A stretch of 64,000 nucleotides of DNA from Phycisphaerae bacterium (GTDB lineage: Bacteria > Planctomycetota > Phycisphaerae > UBA1845): contig JAGFJJ010000069.1 in the NCBI GenBank assembly GCA_024102815.1, forward strand, positions 78,950 to 142,949, given 5' to 3'. The notes below the pieces were generated by a model that was given only the letters and a program-made list of their open reading frames with translations, had not been told where the DNA came from and made no database searches. This document shows positions 8,797 through 20,433 of this stretch, piece after piece; position 1 is the first letter of the stretch; each line of letters opens with the position of its first letter. Both the position numbers and the translations under genes were made by a program.

Positions 8797-9789
8797 ATGG
8801 GCACGGCAACTAAAGAAATCGCGGTGATGAACGCACCGGCGACCCTGCCCAACGTACAGCCGCCATCGGAAGCGGTCATCCGATCCCTCTCGGACGACGA
8901 TCAGGTTCTGCTGACGAAGATCCTGACCGAGCCTGCGGAATTCGTGGACCATCCCGATTTCCACAAGCCCGGCAGCGAGCAGCGTCTGTTCGGCGGTCCG
9001 GCGAAGTTCTTTGATCGCACGTCGACGCGGTTCGTTGAGTACGAGGACGAGATTGTCGACTCGTTGAAGACGGGCGAGCGTGTGCCGGCCTTGCCGCAGC
9101 AGGCCGAGCAGCATCTGTTCATGCGTTTCAACTATGCGAGGATGAAGCTGACGGAGATCCTCCTGGATAACGCGGGGCAGACCTTGTCACGATCCGCACT
9201 GCGTCTGGCTTTGGCGTGGGGACGGCGGGTCATTTCCGCCCGGGGAGCGATTGTCCGACAGAACATGCCGCTGGTGCTGGCGATGGCCAAGCGCACGCGA
9301 CTGGCCAATATCGATTTCAACGAGCTGGTCAGCGAAGGCAACATGGCCCTGCTCCGCAGCGTCGAGAAGTTCGACTGCTCTCGGGGGTTCAAGTTCAGCA
9401 CGTATTCGTGTCGGGCGATCCTAAAGAGCTTTTCGCGGGTCGCCATCCGGGCCAGTCGTTACCGGGGCACGTTTCCGACGGAATTCGACCCGGCCATGGA
9501 GCGCAGCGATTTCGTCGATCGCCGTCGCGACGATGTCGAGGTCGATTGTGTCGACGAGCTCAAAGAAATCCTGATCAGCAATCTCGCCGGCCTGAGTGAA
9601 GTGGAGCGCACGGTCATCGACGAGCGCTTCGCGATCGGTCGGGCGGACAATGGTCTGTCGCGAACGCCGAAAACGCTGGAGCAGGTGGGTAACATCATCG
9701 GCGTCACCAAGGAACGCGTCCGGCAGATTCAGAACAACGCCCTGAAGAAAATCCGCCACGCGCTCGAGGACCGTTATCTGGCGGCCTAG
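8797..9789 (+). CDS. RNA polymerase sigma-70 family sigma factor
   Basis: The start is the ATG at 8797, six bases after the strong ribosome-binding site AGGAAGGAGG. The 330-residue protein has about 150 N-terminal residues without clear family features, then sigma region 2 at about 156-215 (IDFNELVSEGNMALLRSVEKF, FKFSTYSCRAILKSF) and region 4 at about 263-320 with the helix-turn-helix LEQVGNIIGVTKERVRQIQ. The stretch between them is short and Arg/Asp-rich, so a full region 3 seems to be missing, and region 1.1 is absent. This makes it an alternative factor rather than RpoD, though the region 4 motif is RpoD-like. Its regulon is unknown. It has a private promoter and a strong terminator, so it is monocistronic. 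Confidence 0.88.
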   Translation: MGTATKEIAVMNAPATLPNVQPPSEAVIRSLSDDDQVLLTKILTEPAEFVDHPDFHKPGSEQRLFGGPAKFFDRTSTRFVEYEDEIVDSLKTGERVPALPQQAEQHLFMRFNYARMKLTEILLDNAGQTLSRSALRLALAWGRRVISARGAIVRQNMPLVLAMAKRTRLANIDFNELVSEGNMALLRSVEKFDCSRGFKFSTYSCRAILKSFSRVAIRASRYRGTFPTEFDPAMERSDFVDRRRDDVEVDCVDELKEILISNLAGLSEVERTVIDERFAIGRADNGLSRTPKTLEQVGNIIGVTKERVRQIQNNALKKIRHALEDRYLAA

Positions 9790-9828
9790 CCGGCCTGCGG
9801 TCCCCGGTAGCGTGGTGACAGGTGGAAG

Positions 9829-9859
9829 GGGAGCGACTTCATTGTCGCTCCCTTTTTTT
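9829..9859 (+). terminator. Rho-independent terminator after the sigma factor gene
   Basis: A perfect nine-base-pair stem (GGGAGCGAC at 9829-9837 with GTCGCTCCC at 9844-9852), a six-base loop, then seven T residues. Adjacent A residues on the left arm may make it act in both directions, and the convergent GTPase gene ends inside its loop at 9839. Confidence 0.9.
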
Positions 9860-11716
9860 CTGACCTGAGGGTTCGCCATTGGCGAGCCGCCGCTCCAGCG
9901 CTTCAAGTCGACGCAACTGCTCCACGAACGGACGGCGAAGCGGCGTTACCCAGGCTTCCGCGATGGACATGTCGACGGCCCTTTCGGCCAGCACCGATCC
10001 GCCGGAGGGGGCCAGGACGCGGCGAATACGTCGCAGGCACCGCGCGTGCATGATGCTCAGAATCGCGAGGTAAACGCCGGCAACGACCCCGAACCCCGCC
10101 AGCAAATGAGTGGCGCTCAGAGCGGAGACGACGCGATACAGGCCTCGTGTCGTGTGCCACGCACCCTCCTCGCCGGCGATTTCCAGAAGCCCCGCCGCGA
10201 CCGGCTGAATGATCGGAAACCACAGCAGGATGAAGAGGAGCCCCAGTCTGCCGAAGAGGTTCCCTCGCTTCCGGCGAGAACCGACCTGTTCGAGGAGCTC
10301 TTCTTCCAATGTCGTCGCCGATCGATCCAGTGCGTCCACGAGGCTGCCGGCCAATGACTCTGCCTGGGGGATCTCGTCGCCCAAACCGAGCCGTTCGATG
10401 ACGGCGTTATGCTCGGCCAGGACCCCGCTTCGCAGCATGTCGGCTCGCATTCGGATTCTTGTTACGACCGTCTCGTCGTTTTGCAGGGACTGGGTCGTGG
10501 ACGGACCTGAGGACGGAGCCAGTTGCCGCCCGACGGTGCGCGAGAGCCACCCGAGCGGCCAATACACCAGGCGGAGCAGCGGCCAGCGATCGACCTGTTG
10601 CTCCAGAAGTTCGTCGGCCAGTTGTGTATCGCGGCGAAATCGCGATGCCGTCCGGACCACGAGGGATTCGTACAGGTCGCCCGCCAAGGATTGCTCCACG
10701 GCGCTCTGCCAGTACTGCCCATCCGTCGCCGCGCGAAGCCGCTCCAGCGTTTCGTCCACGTCGAAGTGGCGCCTCATGCGATCGCACCAGACCGCGTGTT
10801 CCTGGCTACGGTTGCTCTCCTTGAGTTGGCGCACGCGAAGCTCGTCAAGGGGGGAAAGAACGGCGCTGCGGAGCCGGTCAAGGTTCGCCTCGGCGCGAGC
10901 GGCGATCCCCTCGACCATGGCGCGATCACCGTTGAATTTCTCCCACGTCGGATCACCCCACCGCTGGGCGATGCGCCCCGCAAAGCAGCGGGCATCGGGG
11001 CAGACGGCGGCCACAAGGAAGAGCCGTTCGTCGGGGACGGGCTCCACGACGTTCTGGAGCGTCTCCCGGAACCATTGTCGCTGCGATTCCCAGAAGGCGG
11101 CGGCGGAATCGCGTGCTGTCGGGTTCGTGGAGGCTGCTGCGGGAAAGGCGTCCGCCAGGAGCTCGTCGGTCTTGTTTAGTACGTGCAGCACATTGGCGGG
11201 GTCTTTGACAGAATCCCGGAACATGCTCACCCAGGCGCGATCGCCGATCTTTCGCGGCGTCTGTACCCAGATGACCCGGTCGAGCGCGGGGACGATTCGT
11301 CGAACCACGGTGAGGTGATCCAGGAAGTCGCTGTCGAAGTCGGGAAGGTCAACCAGGACCAGATCGCGGATTTCGTCGGCGGTGTGTGGTGCTACCTCAA
11401 GATCGCTCGCGATGCCCGAAAGGCGATTTCGAACCGCCACCTCACGCTCCCGGTGCACGTATGCCAGCGGCCGGTGGGTTCCTCGGCCGACCTCCTGGCG
11501 ATCGACCGCGATGCGTTCCCGGGCTAGTGCGTTGATCAGCGTGGACTTGCCGACATCCTTTCCCCCCATCACCCCACATATGACGAGTTCATCCTGGAGA
11601 TTGCGATCGGCGCCAAGTTCCAGCGATAATGGCTCTGTCTTGAATAGGCGCGCGAACTCCCGGTTCAGCCCTGCCAAGGGAGATTGCGATAGTGACGGGA
11701 GCGTTCCGCTAGTCAT
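9839..11716 (-). CDS. Dynamin-like GTPase with C-terminal membrane segments (second of a pair)
   Basis: The ATG at 11716 overlaps the upstream gene's stop by eight bases, and the longer open frame to 11839 lies inside that gene. The 625-residue protein has complete GTPase motifs: P-loop GGKDVGKST at 51-59, a G2-region threonine around 80, G3 DLPD at 123-126 and G4 NKTD at 181-184. A long helical region follows, then two hydrophobic segments at about 492-512 and 535-555 and an Arg-rich tail. A large helical GTPase with a C-terminal hydrophobic anchor, encoded beside a similar partner, is typical of bacterial dynamin-like proteins that act on membranes. The exact family (dynamin-like or YdjH/LeoA-like) cannot be settled here. 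Confidence 0.75.
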   Translation of the reverse strand: MTSGTLPSLSQSPLAGLNREFARLFKTEPLSLELGADRNLQDELVICGVMGGKDVGKSTLINALARERIAVDRQEVGRGTHRPLAYVHREREVAVRNRLSGIASDLEVAPHTADEIRDLVLVDLPDFDSDFLDHLTVVRRIVPALDRVIWVQTPRKIGDRAWVSMFRDSVKDPANVLHVLNKTDELLADAFPAAASTNPTARDSAAAFWESQRQWFRETLQNVVEPVPDERLFLVAAVCPDARCFAGRIAQRWGDPTWEKFNGDRAMVEGIAARAEANLDRLRSAVLSPLDELRVRQLKESNRSQEHAVWCDRMRRHFDVDETLERLRAATDGQYWQSAVEQSLAGDLYESLVVRTASRFRRDTQLADELLEQQVDRWPLLRLVYWPLGWLSRTVGRQLAPSSGPSTTQSLQNDETVVTRIRMRADMLRSGVLAEHNAVIERLGLGDEIPQAESLAGSLVDALDRSATTLEEELLEQVGSRRKRGNLFGRLGLLFILLWFPIIQPVAAGLLEIAGEEGAWHTTRGLYRVVSALSATHLLAGFGVVAGVYLAILSIMHARCLRRIRRVLAPSGGSVLAERAVDMSIAEAWVTPLRRPFVEQLRRLEALERRLANGEPSGQKKRERQ

Positions 11717-13517
11717 GCCCCGAAGCTCCGATGCGCTGTACCGATTCGAGCGCGGCGTGGAGGGGGTCGCCTTCCGCCAGGACCATTGACTCAGCCAATA
11801 CAAGAACCTGGTCTTTTCGATCGGCGATTTCGGCGGCAATCAAGCGCTGAATGGCCTCGGCCGCCGTACGAACGGCGTTCAACTCGGTGCTGCCGACAAG
11901 CTTCTCCTGGACGACGGAAGCGAGCCGTCCCAACGGCCGGCCCAAGAGAAAGCCCGCGCCACTGGCGGCGGCCAGGTGTCCCAGCGCTCCCGCGACAGCC
12001 CCCTTGGCCGCGGCGAGGGAAAGGACGGCAAGCGGTCCAGGCACGGCAATCAGGACGGCTGCCAGCCCGATCGCGCCCACGCCCAGTGCGCCCTGGAGAT
12101 TGGCTCCGACATTGCTGCATTCCTTGTCGACTTTCTGCGTCCAAGTGGCGACGGCGCGATCGAATTCGGTGGCGGCTTCGCGGAGACGATCGGCATGGTC
12201 TCCGGCACTCTCAAATTCAAGTGGAGGCGGCTCCGTGCCGCTCCATCGGCGGATTTCGCTCCAGAACGATGAGGACGCGTGGACGCGGCGCAATTCTGTT
12301 TCGACCCTTCGAAGCACTTCGCCGGCGTGATTCGCGGCGAGTTCGGCCCGGGAACGATGGGACGGTTGAGGCGGGCGATCGGGCCCACGCGTTGTAGTCC
12401 AGAGGGAGCCAATTCCGGGCAGTGCGGCAAGCGCCGAACGCAGCCTGCGACCCTGATCGCCGAGCCAGGCCGACGCCTGGCGGACGCGCAAGACACGTGC
12501 AACGACATCGAATTGCGTGCGTTCCTCGGGCGTCAGGAGGGCCGTCAGTGTGTCCCATTGCGAGGGCGTTGTTCGGGCGACGGCTCCTTCCACCGCCTCT
12601 CGCATCTGTGTCAGACGATGTCGGCGCTCGTCATTCTGGTTGAGCACGTGCTCCGCGGCGCGGGCAATCTGCGTGAGCAGGGAACTCCGGCGGGAGTCGA
12701 GAGATCCCCTCAGCCAAGTACGGACGCCATCGAGCACATCGGGGGGAAATCGGCAGAAACCGCGCCCCCGGCGAAACTCCAGAACCACCATGTCGTCGGC
12801 CCCAAGTCTTTCGGCCCGTTCGCGGAGGGCGTTGGTATCCTCCGCCCCCATCGATTCCTCTCGGGAGCGGTTGAACAGAACCAGACGTCGCTGGCCGAAT
12901 TGTGCGGATGCATCACGAAGCGGACCGAATGCCTGGCGATCGAACCAGCGTTCATGGTCGATGACGACCAGCAACTGGTCGAACCAAGGAAGCAGGCTCA
13001 GCGTAAGGTCGCCTTCCCGGCGGGCCGCGTCTGACGTGAAATCAGGCGTATCCAGCAGGAGTACCCCTCTGAGATCGCTCACGCTGTGGCGGACAACAGT
13101 GACTGTGTCCGGACTCCCCGCAACGTCCCCGTCCAGCCCGGCCGTAGCTTGCCCAAGCTCCGGAAACAGCCGACGTTCGGTGAGCAAATGAGTCAGCTGC
13201 TCGAGATCGTCGTCGTGCACAGCGAGGATCAGGCCGAATGTCGTGTGCCCACGCGCCGCAATTCGGCTCGCGAGGTGGCCGTCGAGCAGGTTGTTGAAAA
13301 TCGTGCTCTTGCCCGATGACGCGCCGCCCACCAGCGCCACGACACGCGGAAGCGCCGTCGAGGAGTCCTCCAGCAGGATCCGGTGAACGGCCTGCACGAT
13401 GGGCTCAGGCCAATCGAATCGCCGCTCGGTGCGGAGTGTCCCACCAGCCGAAGAGAGCAAACGAAGCTCGTCCCCGGGAAGAGGATGGAGACGCGAGGTT
13501 GTGTCGGTTCGTTTCAC
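11709..13517 (-). CDS. Dynamin-like GTPase with divergent G4 motif (first of a pair)
   Basis: The chosen start is GTG at 13517, just after GGAAGGA; a TTG at 13535 would add six residues but has no ribosome-binding site. The roughly 602-residue product has a P-loop at about 64-71 (GGASSGKST), G3 DTPD near residue 157, and LFNRSRE where G4 NKxD is expected, so guanine specificity may be relaxed or lost. A glycine/alanine-rich hydrophobic region at about 476-524 could form one or two membrane helices. It overlaps the following GTPase gene, so the two are probably translated together. Tandem unequal dynamin-like proteins are known to form hetero-oligomers in other bacteria; that role here is inferred. 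Confidence 0.72.
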   Translation of the reverse strand: MKRTDTTSRLHPLPGDELRLLSSAGGTLRTERRFDWPEPIVQAVHRILLEDSSTALPRVVALVGGASSGKSTIFNNLLDGHLASRIAARGHTTFGLILAVHDDDLEQLTHLLTERRLFPELGQATAGLDGDVAGSPDTVTVVRHSVSDLRGVLLLDTPDFTSDAARREGDLTLSLLPWFDQLLVVIDHERWFDRQAFGPLRDASAQFGQRRLVLFNRSREESMGAEDTNALRERAERLGADDMVVLEFRRGRGFCRFPPDVLDGVRTWLRGSLDSRRSSLLTQIARAAEHVLNQNDERRHRLTQMREAVEGAVARTTPSQWDTLTALLTPEERTQFDVVARVLRVRQASAWLGDQGRRLRSALAALPGIGSLWTTTRGPDRPPQPSHRSRAELAANHAGEVLRRVETELRRVHASSSFWSEIRRWSGTEPPPLEFESAGDHADRLREAATEFDRAVATWTQKVDKECSNVGANLQGALGVGAIGLAAVLIAVPGPLAVLSLAAAKGAVAGALGHLAAASGAGFLLGRPLGRLASVVQEKLVGSTELNAVRTAAEAIQRLIAAEIADRKDQVLVLAESMVLAEGDPLHAALESVQRIGASGHD

Positions 13518-13939
13518 TTTTCCTTCCGAGGGCAATGCAGGCGGTTCGTTTCAGCCCCGCCGCGGCTCGGGCATCAGGGTCGCGGCGTTACTTTAGCCTC
13601 ATCTTCTTCGGACTTCTCGGGTTGATGCCATGCCGCGAGCCTGTCGATAATCGAAACGTCGATTTCCGCAAGATCCACGCAAGTTGATGGTGCGGGAGGA
13701 CACGACTAAAATCCGGCGGGAAACGCGCCGGGAAGCAATTTTATCGGGGCTGCAGCCGTTTTGTCGCGTAGGTCGGGTCTGGCGGGACGGGCGCGCTGAT
13801 CAGGGCGGGCATTTTCTGCCGCAGTTCCTGCCGGGTTGCCGGCCCCATAAACCTCGGTTGAAGGGGCGAATTATACGATGAACGGGGTGGGACCCGCGAG
13901 GTCCCGGTTGATCAAGGACCCCGAGGGAGAATCGACGCT
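13518..13939. other. Divergent intergenic region between the GTPase pair and clpC
   Basis: This 422-base gap carries the clpC promoter at 13684-13712 and its leader. A second AT-rich spot (TTATACG, 13871-13877) has no suitable -35. Short open frames here have no recognisable product. Confidence 0.6.
13684..13712 (+). promoter_or_regulatory. Candidate sigma-70-type promoter of clpC
   Basis: TTGATG (13684-13689) and TAAAAT (13707-13712) are 17 bases apart and match 4/6 and 5/6 consensus positions. The leader to the ATG at 13940 would be about 220 bases. No CIRCE-like or CtsR-like repeat was seen. Confidence 0.45.
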
Positions 13940-16453
<2,514 letters not shown>

Positions 16454-16808
16454 GTCGGCCCCCCAGCTCAGGGGAGCATGGGGAATCGAGTTCCCGAAGG
16501 ACGACTTTTTGCCTGCCCAGGGGGCCCGCATTTCGGGCCCCCTTTTTTCAGCGCTGTTTGAACAAGTCCCGGGCGGCGGCTCGACAACTATCCACAGAAC
16601 AATCGAGGGCTTTCGATGGCAGGCGCATTGGCAACGACGCTCTGGAACATTAACAATCTGCCGCCTTGACCGTCATAGGTAATTCCCCCATTGCTGGAGG
16701 GGCGGACAGGAACAATGCAGTCGCACGCGCTGTAGTTGTTTCAACGCTGATACGCGGCTACAATCGGGCAGTCCATCCGTTACGCGTCCATTCCCTGGGG
16801 ATGCGTCC
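16454..16808. other. Intergenic region after clpC
   Basis: Besides the clpC terminator at 16520-16548, this 355-base gap shows no convincing gene or clear promoter. The following gene's GTG at 16809 is preceded by GGGGA seven bases upstream. Confidence 0.55.
16520..16548 (+). terminator. Rho-independent terminator of clpC
   Basis: A nine-base-pair stem (GGGGGCCCG at 16520-16528 with CGGGCCCCC at 16534-16542) with a five-base loop and six T residues. Confidence 0.92.
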
Positions 16809-19385
16809 GTGATACATGGCTTTCACAAAGAGCGGGTCACCGGTGCAGGCTGTCAAAAAAGCGGCCCGGTCTTCCGCGCGAATAGGGCGGGATTTCTGCC
16901 TCTGCGATTCTGCAATTGCATCCTCCAGTCCGGCAGTCATCACAGCGTCACCGCAATGATCCTGGGAGCAGTCCTGACTTCCGGGATCTTTCCCGCGCCC
17001 GCCTTGGCGCGCGTCGAGGTCAATGTCGACCGCGTGGGCTGGCCGCTGATGCGCCTGGGCGACGCCGTCCGGACCGGCACCTGGACGCCGGTCGTCGTCA
17101 CGGTGTCCCTTCTCGACCAACCGACATTCGACGGTACCCTCCGCGTGCGCCAATTGGATGCCGACGGCGACGCGGCATATGACGCCGTCGAGGTCCACCT
17201 GCGCAACGAATCGGGCAGTGCCCAGCGGTATGAGCTGTATATGTTCGCCCAGCCACGACGAGGCGAGGCACGCTTCAGCGTGGAACTCTATGACCAGGAC
17301 GGCAAGGCGGAGCAGTTCGTCTCGCAGGGTGTTCTGACCATGCGTGCGACACCCGCCCAGCAACCCGCAATCGTGGACGACAATGATGTGGTCGTCCTGT
17401 CCGTCTCGCGCGAGGCCATCGGCCGGGTCCGCGATTTCGTTGACCCGGACAAGAGTCGGTTTTTCGATCAGGCGCCATTCATCGGGCACGTCAGCCCGCA
17501 GGAAATGCCGGATCTGTGGATCGGTCTGGAAGCCGTGGACTGCATCGTCTGGGACGATGCCAGGCCGGAGGACCTCTCCGACCGGCAGTTGCTGGCGCTG
17601 ATCGAATGGATCCGGCAGGGGGGCACGCTGTTGATCGCAGCGTCGCGCACGGCCGGTTCGCTCGTGCTGAGTGACCGGCTTGCCGAGATCCTTCCGGCGG
17701 ATATCGGCGACGTCGTGGTCGTGGATAATTTGCCGGACGTGCGACTCCAACTCGTCGGAGCACCGCGGCTCGGTGAGCAAGCCGTCGATCCGGGCGAGTG
17801 GTACAACAACCCGTTTCCCAGACCGATTCCGGTTGTGCGATGTACCGTGCGCAGCGGGGCGTTCGTGGTTGCCGCCGAGTCAGGTTCGGCGGCGCTCGAG
17901 GGGCAACGACTTGTTCAATCGGATGTACTCACGGAGCGAGAGCTCGGCCGCGGGCGAATTGTGCTCAGTGCGGTGGCCCTGAGCGATCTCTTTTCCGGCG
18001 AGGGCGAGCCCATCGACTTCTTCGCCCGGATATTCCAATTTCGAGAACTGGGGAGCAGTGACGAAGTTCACCCGGCGACCGCTTCGCTCTTTGATCGTGT
18101 GGCCGGATACGTCTCCTTCGCCACCCGGGCGAGCGCGTACCTGTTGCTGGCGGGCATGGCGTCGGCGGCCTACGTCCTGGCCGCAACATTCGGATCCTGG
18201 ACGCTACTTCTGCGCCGCGGCTGGCAGCGGCACAGCTGGACGGTCTTTGCCATGGTTGCCGTGGCGGCAAGCGTGCTGGCCATTGTCGTGGTCAACGGGA
18301 TGCGCGGTTTCGGCGAGCGATTGCACCAAGTGACCGTCGTAGATGCGAATGCGGATGGCGGACGCGCTTTTGCCACCGTCCTGTTTGGGCTGAAGACCAG
18401 CACGGATAAACGCGTGGACGTGTGGCTTCCCTCGGACGTGCTGGGTGCCCGCGAGCCGGAACGGACGGATTGTTTTCTGAGGCCCATGCCCGCAACGGGA
18501 GATCCGCTGGCGACGCTTTCGCGCTTCGCCGACCCGGACGAGTACCGGGTGCTTCCGGCATCGGCTTCCATGGAAGATGTACGTATTCGCGCTACGCTCA
18601 AACAGTTTGAAGGGCGATGGACCGGATTCCTGCCCGGAAAGGTGGGGGGAAACGTTACGATCCAGCGCGGACAGATCACGCCAGACAGCTACATCGTCAA
18701 TCAACTCGGTGTCGACTTGTCGCAGTGTCTCCTGCTCCAGGCGCGCGTCCCGCCGAACAGGACCCGCGCCATCCGGGATACGATGATCCAGGTCTTCGAG
18801 ATTGGTGACCTGCCCTCGGGGCCGCAGCAGGTCTCACTCAGCGAACGCGCGTACCGGCCCAAACCAACCGAAACGCTCCGCGCCTTCCTGCGCCGCTCCA
18901 TGTTGCACGATTACCACGCCGAATGGAGTCGTAGCTTCACGGGACTGCTGGGCGGGATGGGCTCTGCGGCGCGGGGTGCCCGGCCATTCCTGGTCGGCGA
19001 AGAACGCAAGGCGCTGCTGCTGCTTTCTACCGTCGGTGAGTTTGACCCGGTGCATTTCAAGGGCGCGCTGGATTGGGGCGGTACGGCGACCATTTCGCGG
19101 GACCGTCTGCGCTGGCTCGATCTTTCGGATCGGCTGGATGTCGACTCGGTTTACCTGATTGGATTCGCCGACGATCCGGGTCCGGCGCGGCTCTTCATGC
19201 GCGAAGGCCGGCGTCCGTATCGCCCGGTCGGGCCCGACCCGCGGAAGACGCTCACGGCCTATCGCATTCGCATTCCCGTCAACAATCTGGGTACCGGCCC
19301 CTTGCCTGAGGAGGACAAGTCGGACGAAGATGTCGACTCGCTCATTGATCGTCTAAGCGGAAAACCGGCGGAATCGAAACCGTGA
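16809..19385 (+). CDS. Large extracytoplasmic/membrane protein of an ABC-2 export module
   Basis: The product has up to 858 residues; the GTG at 16809 has a plausible upstream GGGGA, and an ATG at 16956 is an alternative. A hydrophobic export segment (AVLTSGIFPAPALA) is followed by a beta-rich domain, a segment resembling GATase/GldG-like proteins (LIEWIRQGGTLLIAASR), two transmembrane helices near 440-500, and a long soluble C-terminal part. The stop overlaps the ABC ATPase start (GTGA), so it belongs to the same operon as 19382-20311 and 20434-22266. Similar membrane partners accompany gliding-type or ABC-2 exporters, but no specific family could be assigned. The substrate is unknown. Confidence 0.6.
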   Translation: MIHGFHKERVTGAGCQKSGPVFRANRAGFLPLRFCNCILQSGSHHSVTAMILGAVLTSGIFPAPALARVEVNVDRVGWPLMRLGDAVRTGTWTPVVVTVSLLDQPTFDGTLRVRQLDADGDAAYDAVEVHLRNESGSAQRYELYMFAQPRRGEARFSVELYDQDGKAEQFVSQGVLTMRATPAQQPAIVDDNDVVVLSVSREAIGRVRDFVDPDKSRFFDQAPFIGHVSPQEMPDLWIGLEAVDCIVWDDARPEDLSDRQLLALIEWIRQGGTLLIAASRTAGSLVLSDRLAEILPADIGDVVVVDNLPDVRLQLVGAPRLGEQAVDPGEWYNNPFPRPIPVVRCTVRSGAFVVAAESGSAALEGQRLVQSDVLTERELGRGRIVLSAVALSDLFSGEGEPIDFFARIFQFRELGSSDEVHPATASLFDRVAGYVSFATRASAYLLLAGMASAAYVLAATFGSWTLLLRRGWQRHSWTVFAMVAVAASVLAIVVVNGMRGFGERLHQVTVVDANADGGRAFATVLFGLKTSTDKRVDVWLPSDVLGAREPERTDCFLRPMPATGDPLATLSRFADPDEYRVLPASASMEDVRIRATLKQFEGRWTGFLPGKVGGNVTIQRGQITPDSYIVNQLGVDLSQCLLLQARVPPNRTRAIRDTMIQVFEIGDLPSGPQQVSLSERAYRPKPTETLRAFLRRSMLHDYHAEWSRSFTGLLGGMGSAARGARPFLVGEERKALLLLSTVGEFDPVHFKGALDWGGTATISRDRLRWLDLSDRLDVDSVYLIGFADDPGPARLFMREGRRPYRPVGPDPRKTLTAYRIRIPVNNLGTGPLPEEDKSDEDVDSLIDRLSGKPAESKP

Positions 19386-20311
19386 TCGTACAGACCATCA
19401 ATCTGACCAAACGCTACGGTAAGCTCACCGCACTGGACAATCTGCACCTGCAGATCGAGGACGGGGAGTGTTTTGGCTATATCGGGCCCAACGGTGCGGG
19501 CAAGACGACCACGATCAAGATTCTGGCGACGCTGCTCCAGCCGACCTGGGGCGAGGCCCGCATCTGCGGTCATGTGATCGGATATGAATCCCGAAAGATC
19601 CGCCCGCTGATCGGTTATGTGCCGGACTTCTTCGGTGCCTACGAGGACATGGTCGTCCAGGAATACCTCGAGTTCTTCGCCAGCGCGTACAACATCATCG
19701 GCAAGCAGCGGACCCAGGTGGTCAACGATGTACTCGAACTGACCGACCTCGTGTACAAGCGGGACGCGCTGGTCGATTCACTTTCCCGCGGAATGCAGCA
19801 GCGCCTCAGCATCGCCCGCGTGCTCCTTCATGATCCGAAGGTGCTGCTGCTGGACGAGCCTGCCAGCGGACTGGATCCCCGCGCGCGAATCGAGATTCGG
19901 GAACTCCTTAAAGAACTCCGCCGCATGGGCAAGACGATCATCATCAGCTCTCACATTCTTCACGAATTGGCGGAGCTATGCACGACCGTCGGCATCATCG
20001 AACAGGGGAAGCTGCTGTTCCACGGAACGCTGGAGGAAATCATCCATCGCGCAAGGACGGCGACCAAGGTGCACGTCCGCGTGACCGAGCAGCAGGACCT
20101 CGCGGCACAATTGCTGCAGAAGACAAGGGGGATCAAGTCGGTCGAGCAGCTCAATGGCCAAATACTTGTCGAACTCGAGCGACAAACGCATGACTTCACG
20201 CCCCTGATCAAGCTGCTGGTCCAGAACAATTTCCGGGTGCGGGAAATCAAGGAGGAGGAGGTCAATCTCGAGACAGCCTTCATGCGGTTGACCAAGGGCA
20301 TGGTGCAATGA
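19382..20311 (+). CDS. ABC transporter ATP-binding protein (ABC-2 export type)
   Basis: The 309-residue protein is a complete nucleotide-binding subunit: Walker A GPNGAGKTT at 35-43, signature LSRGMQQRLSIAR near 134, Walker B VLLLDEPASGLDP near 153-165, and a switch histidine in the following ISSHILHE segment. The degenerate signature (LSRGM in place of LSGGQ) and the extra C-terminal regulatory domain of about 90 residues are common in the CcmA/NatA-like ABC-2 export group. It starts at GTG overlapping the upstream stop and precedes a matching permease gene, so these three genes form one exporter. Confidence 0.92.
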   Translation: MIVQTINLTKRYGKLTALDNLHLQIEDGECFGYIGPNGAGKTTTIKILATLLQPTWGEARICGHVIGYESRKIRPLIGYVPDFFGAYEDMVVQEYLEFFASAYNIIGKQRTQVVNDVLELTDLVYKRDALVDSLSRGMQQRLSIARVLLHDPKVLLLDEPASGLDPRARIEIRELLKELRRMGKTIIISSHILHELAELCTTVGIIEQGKLLFHGTLEEIIHRARTATKVHVRVTEQQDLAAQLLQKTRGIKSVEQLNGQILVELERQTHDFTPLIKLLVQNNFRVREIKEEEVNLETAFMRLTKGMVQ

Positions 20312-20433
20312 ACATGTGGAACGGATGGGAGAGGGAAGCTTCAAATTGATTGGCTTCCCCATGTGACCGTCGATCGCGCGGCGGCAAGAGTCTGCCTGAT
20401 TTACGGATTGAAGTTGAATTTTCGCAATCCGCA

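Noticed and set aside
13867..13880. TTATACG as the clpC promoter
   Set aside because: No -35-like sequence lies 16-18 bases upstream; the pair at 13684-13712 fits better.
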